NCBI RefSeq assembly: GCF_021155765.1
Contig: NC_060107.1
Span: 15,548,501-15,612,500 of the forward strand
Reading direction: 5' to 3'
DNA from: Diprion similis
Taxonomy: Eukaryota; Arthropoda; Insecta; Hymenoptera; Diprionidae
Length of the DNA stretch: 64,000 bases
Shown: positions 52,671-64,000 of the stretch, piece by piece
How the letters are laid out: every line of letters starts with the position of its first letter
Position numbering within the stretch: position 1 is the stretch's first letter
The notes under the pieces: model-generated
What the model was told of the DNA's origin: nothing
What the model saw: only the letters and a program-made list of their open reading frames with translations
Databases searched by the model: none
Position numbers and translations under genes: made by a program

Positions 52671-53023
52671 TTATCTAACGGCCGAATGGTCCGGAGTCTG
52701 CTACAATGTAATGCGCATGTGCTAAAATTCGAGAGCACTTATGTGTCAGGGTGACCAACCGTCATAAGTTCAGGCTACCTATCATATAACTTTTCACATT
52801 TCCCACCATCCAAGCATTCTGATTGCTTTGCAAAGTTTAGTCAACCAATCAGAATGCTTGGGTGGTGGGAAATGTGAAAATGACTTCCTTCTTGAATACA
52901 ACTGCCAGCGACAACTGTCAAAATTTTTGAGGTTACGCTTATGATGGTTGGTCACCCTGCCAAACAACTGCTCTCGGATTTCAGTGCATGCGCATTACAT
53001 TGTAGCAGACAACCGTTAGATAA
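52671..53023. repeat. Nested palindromic element 7 with possible 9-bp target duplication
   Basis: TTATCTAACGG at the left pairs with CCGTTAGATAA at the right; then GTCTGCTACAATGTAATGCG pairs with CGCATTACATTGTAGCAGAC. Inner arms are CACATTTCCCACCATCCAAG and its near complement around a centre near 52840. GTATATGGC occurs just outside on both sides (52641-52649, 53029-53037). A 9-bp duplication with long inverted arms would fit a Mutator-like non-autonomous element, an inference. Confidence 0.8.
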
Positions 53024-55699
53024 ACACCGTATATGGCGCTGATAGCGAAGAAACCATACGCCTATCGGTAAAAGCTTCACATACAAGCGTATGGTTGCAC
53101 AACAAAAAGCCGTAGAACAAAAATCATGCTCATTGTTATCACTCGGCTACAAATCACCGCCTTGATTTACTATTCATTTCTTGTTAAAGAGCAAAAACCA
53201 TAAACTTCGTTAGACTTATTTAGATGTCACTCTCTTGAAACTGAGCTGGTTAACTAAGCAGCGCAATTTTTTTGGATAAAAATAATTTCTTATTATATTT
53301 GCCGTAATTCACAAACCAGAATCGTATCATAGGCAAGTCCCACTTTTTTCTTATGAACGAAAAAGGAAATTCGTTTCAGCGATTAGACTAAAAATCAATC
53401 CAACGATTCAGGTATACAGGTATACATATATACATATACATGTGTACACAAGTTTGCAAGCCAGAAAAACTGGGTCACAGCTGATTGATACGGACTGATG
53501 TAAGTGAGTTAAAAGTACAAGCAGGAAAAATGGGGACAAAACGAACACCAAGGTTGAAAATTTAAATTTTGTCGGAATTCATTTCTCGTATAATTATTCG
53601 AAAGTGTTTTTTTTTTTTTTTTTTTTTTTTTTTATTTGTATAAAAATGTTTTAACTTCTCACTTTTTTTTTAAATTTTAATTGAGCCATTTTTGTTCAAG
53701 TTTTCTTTTTGTGTTTTTTAATATCGAAATAAGTGTAGAAAATTAGTACAGCTGAACGAAAATATGACCAAATTAACAGAAATTTACTCAATCGTTTGTT
53801 TTCCATACCCTTTTCTTTGCTTAAGGTTAAATAATTTCCAGCCTTTTCCATCCTTCTTTTGTTTCATTTCCTCCATTTTGTGACTCGATGCTAAAATTCT
53901 ATACAATATTGCTAATATTGCACGTTGTTGCGCTGCTCGTTGCTGGTGCTGCACAGTGAAAACGCTGCGGGGTCATTCGGTATATACATATAATATGTTC
54001 TTTGCACAATTTTTGTCCACTCAAGCATCTCGATAATTTATTCACTGGCGTGGCGAGAAGTCTCAAATATATCAAAGGCTAATGCATTATAATGAAAAGG
54101 GGATAACCAAACCGTATTCAGAATTAAACGTAAAGAAATGACCCGATACTAGACAATATCAAAAGAGAGTTTCCTAAATGTATGAAAATGCAAAGAAAAA
54201 AGAGAAAAGAATGAACGGAGTAAATAGAGGGGTGAAAATTTTTGATTACTTTATCGACAGGTTTCTTATTAATATTTGTGTTCGTATTTACACATTTTTG
54301 TTTCATTTATTTATTGATAGAACTTATATATTTTCAAGCTTACACGATTTTTTAAAACTGCAGAAAATAATTTGTATGGTTATACACATAATAAATATAT
54401 TCCCTAATTTTAATCAAGAGATTTGGACATCACGTTGGTACCGATAAATATTTCATTTTCTCTAATGGTACTAAAAATAATTTTCATCAACAAAAAGCGT
54501 GTGTTGAACTCACTTCTGAATAAAAATAAAAAAATTACTGTTTCAGAAACTGTGTGAAAAATAGTTTTCGAATCATAATACAAGCCTAATTGGTCGTTCA
54601 TCAACGATATTTTTCAATCGATATAAAAAATCGATATCAAAGCTATTATTTATGATTTTAGAATTTTAACAAAAAAAAAAAAAAAAACAATTATTGAAAT
54701 CTCATGTTCCTTGAGAGTTCGTTTTCGATTTCTAATTCACCTTCACATAAAATGATGAATAAATAATTTCGTTACATATGCATAGAACGATATACAATAA
54801 ATTTGTATAATTTCAAAAGCCGCAACTTTGAGCCATTGTTGTAGCTGAGGATTAATACCAGCGTAAGGGACATTCATTCGCATTGAGAGAAGGGGAAATC
54901 CAGACTAATCGTACGGTGGGGGGCCACCTGTAAGCATAAAACCAGATGACTGGCAAGCCGTGAGTCAGAGTGGCGGCGGAATTCGATAGGCCAGCTCGCG
55001 ATCGCGCCTTTTTTCATCTATTAAACACTAGAAGAAAGCACATTTCTTATTTTATTATACACAAATAAATACGTTCATATATAGTTGCTACTTACTTACG
55101 TTTCAAAACTGCTAGTCCTTAGAGATAACGCAAATCGGAAATAAGTGCATCATATATATGTATATGTACATACACATATGTTATATATACATAAGTGTGT
55201 TTAAGTATCGTTTTCATTTGCATCGTAACAGGCTTACCTGTATTTGTCAATGAATAATAATAATAATAAATCATTCGAGAATCTTTCGAAAGACAGGTAG
55301 ATAAATAAATAAACAAATAAACCAAGTCTGGAAGAAAAGAATGAGGAATTAGTTAAAAGAGAACCGGTGCTTTTAACGCATACGTATATAACAATAATAA
55401 TAATAAAAATAATGCTTCTTATTGTATTAAACGTGAAGAGTGGTTAGTGCTATATTAATATACAGTAATAGTAGAACCGAGCGATCGCATCGCGAGTGGC
55501 AGTAATCATAACAAGAATAAAGATTTTTTTAATGTTTGTTGAAATTTATAAAAAAAGAAGTCAATAAAGGAAAAAGGGAACAATTTTTTATTCATGTTCA
55601 TATAAAAGTAAATTAATGCGGTAGTAAATATAACATAATATCTTGATATTGAAATACATAAAGTCATTTAAAAAATCGAGATAAATATAGGAAAAGATA
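53024..55699. other. Intergenic upstream of the second matrixin-type exon
   Basis: Poly-T run of 27 (53607-53633), AT-rich sequence, a TATA/TACA dinucleotide-rich stretch at about 55151-55192. A GC-rich patch at 54940-55010. No gene recognised. Confidence 0.5.
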
Positions 55700-55840
55700 A
55701 TGACGAACGGGCGTGAAATGTCAGCGTCACTTCGTGCCCTCCGGCTTGCCGGAACGCTGATTATCATGCTTGTTTGTTGCACTGCCCTTTGTAATGCCGA
55801 AGCGGAAGCTGCACCTGTTGTGTCGGAAACTGGAGCCATG
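55700..55840 (+). CDS. Signal-peptide exon of a probable second matrixin gene, partial
   Basis: The 47-codon exon opens MTNGREMSASLRALRLAGTL, continues with a hydrophobic core (IIMLVCCTALCNA) and ends AAPVVSETGAM at a GTGAGT donor in phase 0. The first exon of the matrixin at 40177 has the same plan: a signal peptide, then AAPVLFENEAE and a GTGAGT donor in phase 0. An internal Met at residue 7 (55718) could be the true start. The shared design suggests a tandem paralogue about 15 kb downstream on the same strand. I could not find its second exon in the remaining 8 kb, so it may be a long-intron gene running out of the window, or a stranded exon of a dead copy. Confidence 0.55.
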
Positions 55841-57894
55841 GTGAGTTGATGATAAACCGTAAAAACCCTTTCGAAAAAAGTAAACTAGACTAAACTGACA
55901 AGGAAAAAGTAATTGTTGAAAAATTCTGGCGCTCGTGTGTTGCACCGTTATATACATAATATATATCAAACCTGTAGCTTGATTCATTTTTTGAAAAGTC
56001 TTTTTTCGAAATGATGATGCACATGAAATTTTCACCGCATTCTTCAATCACAAAATCGTCTTCATTCAATTTCTTGAAAGTATAGAAAAGCCAAATAATT
56101 TTATCTACCCTGGGGAACATATCTCGTTTTTTAAACTTTGTTCCAGATAAATTAACAATTTTAAAACAGCTAATTATCAATATTTATGATCAATATTCGT
56201 TACTCAAAACAAAAAACTGGATATTTTTTATCGATTCTATCATTATACAACATTCAGTTAATTCAGAATTTTTTAAAGCTGTAACATTATGAATGAAAAA
56301 AATTTTAATTCATGTTCGATGGGGTTAGGAGACATTTTTCACTGTTCAAAGTGTTTGACAGAAATTATGGCAAGAAAATATTGAATGCTAATCTATTTTG
56401 TCATCGACTTATTAAATTCGTTAATATGTTGGTTTGACGAAAAAGAAAAAATGTAAGTACTTTTTTTTTGCAAGGCATTCTAAAATTTCGAACAAGTTTG
56501 CGTTTATGGTTTATTCTGTATGTGAATGTTATTTTTAAACAAGTGAATTATATGCCAGATCCGATATTTTGAATCTACGGTAAAACGGAACTAAGACAGC
56601 ACGTTAGGAAACCGAAAAAATAAAACAAGTATCTACCTGTTTCCGTTGAACAAGATAAAAAGAGCGGGGTGATATTAGTTGTAAAAATTGTGTCGAGCTT
56701 ACGCGTCAAAGTAAATTCCTTACGGATGACGTTCCTTGTCTTGTTTTTCCGCTGATAAAAGGTACGGTAACCACATCACAAAGATACGGTATAAACGTTA
56801 CTACATCTAATTGAATTATACATGTACCTAGTTGCCAAATGTGCAGATAGATGAGTATCGGGAATTCTTATCTCAATAACTGTTTGCTTAATTCAGTTAG
56901 TCGTCATTTATTAGTAGTATGATTATTATTATTTTTTGTTGAAAACCAAATCTGAAGTCGTCTTCAGGTTTAATATAACAGCAAACTGTGTCATCAAAGA
57001 CATTTATCTAAAGCAAGAAAGCTTCGTGTTGACGAATTTTTATAGTCGAAAAGTGTAAATGCACCTGAATAAACGTACTTCCGAGTAAAAAAAAGTCACT
57101 GAATTGAATGAGGCGTATGGTTATTCAGTTATAAATTCTCGCAATTATCGCAATATTTCGATAGTTTTTGTTTGTTGGAAAATAAAATAATAACGCTGCT
57201 TATGGGTGAATTTCTATAAACAAATGTGTCAATTTACTATACAGAACGTAGTTTAGATTGAAAGAAGAACCAGACGAATCGAATGGGCAATTATCGACCT
57301 AAAAATTCGCGAATTCTAAGCATTTTTTATTATTCTTTACTCGGTGGGAAATAGATGTAGTGTAAAAACAAAACGAGGGCAGATTTGAGTGTGATCGAAA
57401 GATAATTTTACTATACTGATTGTGAGCTAGTATATAAGTGAGACCGGTTCTTTCCATATGACGTAATGAGAGATTCCACATCGTAACGTCACTCACCTTC
57501 ACCGTGGCTGTGCCCGGGTATCTCAATGACTAACTACCGGAAGGTCCATATGATCGCAAAATGAAGAATCTTGCGCAACCGCAAGCGATTTAACCGAAGC
57601 TCTCACAGTAGCGAGATTTCTAACGACGGTATATTATAACGTGATAACTTTACAGCGAATTGTAAGATACGTGGAAAGCGATAAGACAACAAGTCAAGTG
57701 GAAAGTTGCCAAGGAATCGTGTGGTTGTCTTTAAAAACAGCACAACGCGTGTGAGGAAAAAATCTCGGTGAACTCGGGCATTTTTTCCACAAATCACATG
57801 TAATTTCTCTCAAACCTTGTCTGCGGTTTTTTATTGCTGAATTAGTTTCACACTACGGTGGTAGCAGAATTTATGGTCAGCTTTTGCGATCTTA

Positions 57895-58120
57895 TGTAGG
57901 TACACTTACCGAAAGATGACATTTGGTCAAATAAAAGACATTATACTCGAAAAGGGCCGTATTCGTTTGTTTTCTGTGTTGACATATTTAGGTATATAGG
58001 TTTACGTAAGTACACTTATCAAAAGATAACATCTGGTCAGATAAAAGACATTCTACGCAGAAAGGGCCGTATTTGATATTAAAAGTATTATTTGTTTTCT
58101 GTATTTATAAGGAAACGGAA
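57895..58120 (+). repeat. Two-unit direct tandem repeat
   Basis: Unit 1 starts near 57895 and unit 2 near 58008. Shared blocks: GTACACTTA, AAAAGACATT, AAAGGGCCGTATT and TTGTTTTCTGTRTT, in the same order and spacing. Confidence 0.7.
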
Positions 58121-58262
58121 TAGTAACAGCTGCGCAATTATTATTTATTCTGTATCTTGATAACGATGAAATTAACCTGAAACAATCAGCTGATTATTCA
58201 CTTCGGTGCCATACTGCTTAGCCATAGACAAAGCAATCAATCTCAGCAGTGGGAACATCGAT
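58111..58262 (+). repeat. Dispersed repeat family B, copy with CAGCTGAT motif
   Basis: Motif at 58187-58216: CAGCTGAT, 13 bases, GCCATACTG. Flanks shared with 58619-58793: GAAAC, GTAACAG, GCGCAA at the left; AACATCGATAC at the right. Confidence 0.65.
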
Positions 58263-58618
58263 ACTTAACCTGATAATATGTATGCGATGGTTGTGTTCCT
58301 AGTTAGAATTATTTTCGTGTGCAACTTTTCACCAACACTTAGTAGGTAATATAATAAATGTTTAGTCACTCTTTTTACCGGTAGATAAATAAAACTACAT
58401 CTAACAAAAAATTTGAATTTTGTAGGCATTCCAGTATGTAATTTTGTCTGGTTTGTAAGATCAAACACATCGAAATACGCCATCTGGTGTTGGAAAACAT
58501 TGTGCCGTATACCAGCTTGATTCAATTTAATCTAACCTAGCCTAGCATCAAACACAGTTGCATTTAATCTGAGAAGTTTTTTCCTTTACCCTTTTTGACC
58601 AAAATCAACTCAATATGA

Positions 58619-58793
58619 CGAAACAGAAGCGTAACAGATTGCGCAAGGTTTTCGTGCCTTGACCTCGGTGAAGTGAACCTCAAATAGTCAGCTGATTATC
58701 GACTTTGACGCCATGTTGCTTGAGCACAGCTAGGCCAAGTAGTGAAGCTCCACAGCAAGCCGCCAAGCAGTGGAAACATCGATACGCAGTCAG
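58619..58793 (+). repeat. Dispersed repeat family B, second copy with CAGCTGAT motif
   Basis: Motif at 58689-58718: CAGCTGAT, 13 bases, GCCATGTTG. Followed by GCAGTGGAAACATCGATAC, matching the preceding copy with few changes. Confidence 0.65.
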
Positions 58794-60716
58794 ACTCGAC
58801 GGCTTACTATACTTACACGCGTGTTACAGCGCTAGGGAAGGATAATGATAATAACAATAATAGCCAGGTTGATAAAACGCTTCACCTGGGCAAGGTCTGC
58901 GCCGTCGAGTCACGCGATTCTTTGTCTCGTCATACCGCGCCTGCCTGCACTGATGACAAAAACAGTTAATTGCACGCAGCAGCGACGAGTAAGTCACCAG
59001 GCGACCAAAACCGACCGAAACGTCACAAGTCAGAATCGATCAGAGATTCGAGAAACGTTTGCACACGCCGCCGACTGGATAAAGGTCGCTTCCGCTATTG
59101 CACACACATTCGATTTCACCATCTATTATTCACAATGCAAAACGGAACTCGAAAACGGCTATCGATCTGCACATTTCAATATCAAATATTGTCGATCTTG
59201 AAATTTGTCTGGTCGAGTTTACACCCTGCTTATAAATTTCAACCTAAATTGTAATAACTCGAACTTTGCAGCCTTGAGTTATATTTTGTAGAGAACATTA
59301 ACGATGACCTTAGCATCGATATTTTCAAACCCTACATGGTGCTCCCGAGATGTATAATTTATTATCCATTACAGCCGAACTTAAACTGCAGGGGAGGAAA
59401 ACCTTTGAGCTCGAATTTCTAAAGATTTTCTACCATTACTTGGAAGAACTCTTTAATTTTTCTCTCTAAGATGGAGTCGGAAATCTTTTCTTTGGTACAA
59501 AAATTGCTCTAGATTGGAAAAAATATTCTTCGTAATAATTTTTTTTTTACACCATTGAATATTTCGGTGAAAATAAGCACCTCTTATAATTTTCGATCCA
59601 GAAATTTAAATATCACTGTAACAAAATGTAGAGCAACTCTGTGACATCTTATATGAATTCAGAGTCTAGTCTCTTACCTACCTAGACTTACATTCGCTGA
59701 GATATGTTTATGGTTGAGGTCATGGAGGAGTTACAAGGAGATAACACTCAAGCAGCGCTCGGCTCAAAAGGTGGACCAGTTTTTGGGGCAACGTAAGAGG
59801 AATTATGAAAGTGGTATTTAAGTGCCCCTTGCAGTATAATCTCGTATAACGCCCCCCTTCGCTGTTTGCCACCTTTTCTTCGGATTTGATGTCGGTTGCA
59901 GTTGGAAAAGCAATAACTCGGTTTTCACTAACTTCAAATTAGTATTTTAGGAATTTACGAAGTATGTTTATAGCACAGAGGTTTATAGATTACGATCGCC
60001 ACCCTTATTTTTTTACGACTTAAAGCGAAAATTTCAATTTTTCCGTAACAGGCGCTCAATCGCTTTCAGACAATACTTTTTACTCTACCTCAAAACTCGG
60101 AACAAATTTTTTCGTAGATTGATATTTTTTTCTTACTACTCCATGGTTGAGGTCAATGATAGTCTGAAACCGGAAGCGAGTGGATTTTCGATTGCTGGAA
60201 CAAGTGGAGAACCATGATGGTTAAATTCTGTGATTATACGCACGCAAGCATACATGCAAACCAGTGCGTAAATCACGTATCTGATATGCTTGAGAAATCC
60301 GCGCATTATCTCATTGTAAGTCGAACTCGATCATGACGAGAATAACATTTTTGAAACAGCTGAAAATTGCACCCTCGTTCTTCCGCCTCAGTGGCAATGA
60401 GACGCGACTTGACTTTTATACATTTATTATATACGTATATTTAGTAATTTGTTATAAAACAAATATTGCTTCAGAAAATTGTCCTTTTCTGTTCTCTTGA
60501 GTAATGAATTACGTATCGTCAAACCTTGAAAATGTTGGGGTTATATTTGCATTCGTGGGATCATTGAAATAAGTTCAAAAAAACTTAGGGACACACTCGC
60601 TGATTGGAGGTTATGACACATTTTGCATATCTTTTCATCAATTTTGCGAACTCTTCTCAGCGGCACGCAAATGCAACGATAAACTCCGTTATTTAGAAAA
60701 GTTTGAGGCGACTTTA

Positions 60717-60845
60717 GGTGCGTTCCGAAACTAGCTGGCAGCGCTAAAAACTCCCTAGGACCGAGACGGAGCTAGTAATAAACTCGGCAGCGAAAAAGAG
60801 ATAAAAGATAGTTGACACCACTGGAAGCTAATTTTGGAACGCACC
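60717..60845. repeat. Compact MITE with GGTGCGTTCC termini
   Basis: 129 bp. The left end GGTGCGTTCCGAAACTAGCT pairs with AGCTAATTTTGGAACGCACC at the right. An interrupted relative lies at 10976-11410. No clear target duplication was seen. Confidence 0.75.
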
Positions 60846-63800
60846 CGCCGTCGCTCGGTAGAGGAAAAAGGCTTAGCAGCATTCGATTTTCAGAATCTGA
60901 CGGTAAAATAGAAGGTGAAAAAGATCGTTTGGTAGCGTTCTAGGAAATTGTTAATAATGTATGTGAGTTGACGCGGAAATAGATGGAGATCATTGTTGCT
61001 TCGTGGAGGTAGCGGCCTTCGTGTGAGAAGATCCCACAGTCCGAACACGAATGAGCTGTCATTGGAATATTAAGAGTGAGGCGAGCGAGCCTGAAGCAAA
61101 TGCGGCATATGACACGTGTAAAATCCCTGTTTACGATATTATTTTCACTCTATTTCTTGTTGTTTGAACAAAAACGTGCTACGCATAGTTTGCCAGGATT
61201 TCTGCCCTCTTCGCATCAACACGCGGTAGGAAAATTCCTATTCAAATCTCCTCTTCGTGTTTATCCAGATTAAATTCCATATCGGATTAGAAAAAGACAC
61301 GCGTGGATTCGATTAAATTGCGCCGTGTGGTCAATTCAGTGCGCCGCACGTGCCGCGGTCTGAATCACCGTGGATTCGAAAACAAGCGAGAAACTGCACA
61401 ATTCAGATGCAATCAGAGCTTTACGTCGCTTTTTGCACTCTCTTAGAATACTCACGCAGATTATCAAAACTGTGTCTTCAGAGCGAGATAACGCGAAGAT
61501 TGTCATTATCGTCGCACGAGCTCGAAAGCTCTTTGCGAACGATAAATTATCTCGTATCTTCTCAACGTGCCAAACTTGTCCACAAATCTAATTAGATATC
61601 CCTAATGTAATTATCTAAGTAAAACGAAACAATGTCATCAGCTTCGGATCATCTCATGCGGTTCTATTATAATTAAAGGTTTTATTAATAGCAAGAAACT
61701 GAACCGATCAAGAGAAAAATTAAATCGGTATAGATTTACAAAAGTAATTGTTAGTTTTAATTCGTGGATTTCTAATGAATTTAACTAGGTTGACTTTAGT
61801 GGCAGGTTCTGAACCTTTGGTTTAAAATTGAGAGTCAGCTGAAGATTTTGCTTTCTTTGCACACGAGAAGGTACATACATAGCGAGAAACCGATGCAGAA
61901 GTGCGACGAAGAAACTGAGAGAAAAAAAGAAGAAGTCAGCAGCAGAGAAATATGTGCCTAACAGATAGGACAAAGACTCTTTTATATTCAGTACTTGACT
62001 CGAAGATGCGAGGTTCTGTGGAATACTGATGCGTTCGATCGCATTGACAAAGACCTCTCATTCAAGGCCGGGTCGCCCACCGAAATTTGAATAATCATAA
62101 AAGAATGCAAAACAAAGAGGAGATCTACGCAAACCAGAGACGCGCTAAAAAGGCAGGAAAGAAGAAAGAGTCAACAAAGACTTTCGTTATCAACTCTAGT
62201 ACCTTTCAGTTTCTGTCTTGGATACTGAGCGATCAATTATGCATTAGGCGTACATACAATCCGGTCAAAACAATGTGCAAACGATAGAATTTATACAAAA
62301 TGAAGACTGAACAAGTACAACTTGAGTTGATTCAAATCGGACTAGGTGGAAACAACGTCGTAGTTCATTTTTTACAATAACATAATTGAACATAAATTCA
62401 TGTTCAGTTTTTCGTAGACTTGCCGAAAATACAACTTGGGTAAAAAAATATAAGGGTTACTTGCAATAGACTAGTAATTTTTTCAGGACACATCAACATG
62501 AAGAACACATGTCGGCTAATTTGAGCGGAATTCATTCGACAGCAAAACGAGCTATTGTTCTTTGATATATTATTGGACAAACTATAAGAATTTCACATAG
62601 ACAATTGATCATCGATGATATAAAGCGTTCCAGATTACTAATCACTGAACTATTTCGATCAGAATACAGTTTTCAATCATATTCTATACACGAGTGATAG
62701 TTTTTTGATAAAAGTTATCAGAACTCAATTCAGTGTTGATTCTAAGGCTATGTTTCTTATTTTTCGTTTCAACGTTTTTTGACTAGACTGTACAACAGGT
62801 CTGTTTACCTGTTGCGATCACTCGTTTGCTATCTTCGTGGAGCGATCGATTCATATTAAAATCGCGTCTGCAGCGCTGCAAATGACTTGCATGATATCAG
62901 TTCGTTGGAGTGATAATAATGAGAAAAAATACGGATGCAAGTAACGTCCAAGCGATTAGTCTTCTCCGGAATAATTGCACGTGTCAGTTCGCCTCGTGGC
63001 ATGGAACTTGTGGTCTGATGATAATTTTTTCTACAGTGAATCGCCGAGGAGCGAGCAAGCGCACCTTTCGTTTACACTGTACAATCAGCCATGCAACATA
63101 TTTGTTTAATGAATCCCCGCGTCTCACACCAGAGCAATATTAAACGTGTATCTACAATGCCTACAGAAACGCCTTGGTACAAATTATACCTGCGATAAGG
63201 AGGGCGAGATATGAGATACGCGCTCGCCAAAGATTATTTCGTTGCACGTATACATCGTCGTTGAAGGTTCTTTTTTACAATTGTACGGATGGCGAGCTAC
63301 GGAAGTAAAAACGACGAGTCTGGAAAGCTTATCTAGCTGGAAACAATTACACTTTTTTTTTACAAATTTAATTTCAAGAAAAGACAATGTTAACTAAACG
63401 GATGTTACAGTTAGTACTTACCCACCGTGTTAAAAGTCATTTATAAAAATGACACAGTTAGTGCAATTATACATCCAAAGCCGATTGCGATTATCAATGA
63501 ACAAAAAGTCATTTTTTTCCAACAACGATACCAACAAATGTATTCCTAGAGTTGAATTACAAACATATTTAGGATAGTTTAGTTTGGCATTGCATATAGA
63601 ATTGGCCTGACTGCGGCATTTCAACATCGGTACTGAGTTGACTTTGGTGTTGGAAAAATTAAGTGACATCTTACTCAGTCGATAAAGACTTACTATAGCA
63701 TTCTCTTAAACGATGATGAACATGTTTGAATTTCTAGTTTTAACGACAGAGTTAGCAAATCATATTTCTAACCTTTTTCTTCCGTCGAGTGTTAAAATCG

Positions 63801-64000
63801 TTCTACATTTCGTAATGTTACAGAATTAACTATCACTGACATTGTAGAATCAGTAACGATGTTTGAAAAATTTATGGAAACATATTTGCAATCAATTTTC
63901 TCCCAATTTGAGGTTATGACATATTACTATACATATCCGAATCGCATATATTTGAATTCTTTCACCAATTTCCGAAACCTTTCTCAGTGATATACCCAAA

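Larger units (their letters stand above)
55841..64000. other. Right end: no complete gene recognised
   Basis: If the exon at 55700-55840 is live, this is its first intron. Contents: a tandem duplication at 57895-58120, two copies of a longer repeat with the CAGCTGAT motif (58111-58262, 58619-58793), a GC-richer stretch at 58740-59250 where several frames are open, a compact MITE (60717-60845) and another GC-richer stretch at 61000-61560. I looked for matrixin exons (RLKR, TKW, HEFGH) and saw none. Confidence 0.5.

Noticed and set aside
55588-56047. Two minus-strand frames over the second signal-peptide exon
   Set aside because: Antisense shadows of the plus-strand exon, which has a signal peptide and a good donor.
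58742-59254. Three overlapping frames of 75-118 codons
   Set aside because: They are open together in a GC-richer patch, a composition effect; no family likeness or splice support.

Overview
The window looks like AT-rich nuclear DNA from an insect. The genes have many exons with short GT-AG introns, there are no operons or ribosome binding sites, and fold-back repeats are abundant. The gene set and protein sequences would suit a hymenopteran (possibly a sawfly), but that is an inference and nothing here proves the order. Most open frames in the window are chance. Real genes were found by joining exons at splice sites and checking that the reading phase carries through every junction.

Layout, left to right. 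(1) About 1-8.4 kb, minus strand: a ZCCHC2/ZCCHC14-like protein, five exons visible, with the 3' part off the left edge and the start codon not found. (2) About 8.4-14.2 kb: no intact gene; several long fold-back repeats and a possible broken copy of a HURP/mars-like gene. (3) 14.2-22.6 kb, minus strand: a complete nine-exon SLC16-type monocarboxylate transporter of 596 residues, with one GC-AG intron. (4) 22.6-28.3 kb: repeats, and probably the transporter promoter. (5) 28.3-30.5 kb, minus strand: a complete five-exon PITHD1 homologue of 201 residues. (6) 31.4-38.4 kb, plus strand: a complete twelve-exon SMARCAL1 (annealing helicase) homologue of 688 residues, head to head with PITHD1 across about 0.94 kb. 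One of its introns holds non-LTR retrotransposon debris and two fold-back elements. (7) 40.2-42.7 kb, plus strand: a complete five-exon short secreted matrixin (matrix metalloproteinase) of 267 residues. (8) 42.7-55.7 kb: 13 kb with no recognisable gene. (9) 55.7-55.84 kb, plus strand: a signal-peptide exon that matches the first exon of the matrixin in design and splice phase, probably the start of a tandem paralogue whose other exons were not found. (10) 55.84-64 kb: repeats and unassigned sequence.

The genes have unrelated jobs: RNA-associated regulation, transport, proteasome-linked PITH function, replication-fork repair and extracellular proteolysis. The only functional grouping is the matrixin pair. 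No new biological system is evident. The most unusual signals are a bipartite motif (an E-box, then exactly 13 bases, then a GCCAT core) found six times, the density of long palindromes, and the reduced architecture of the matrixin.
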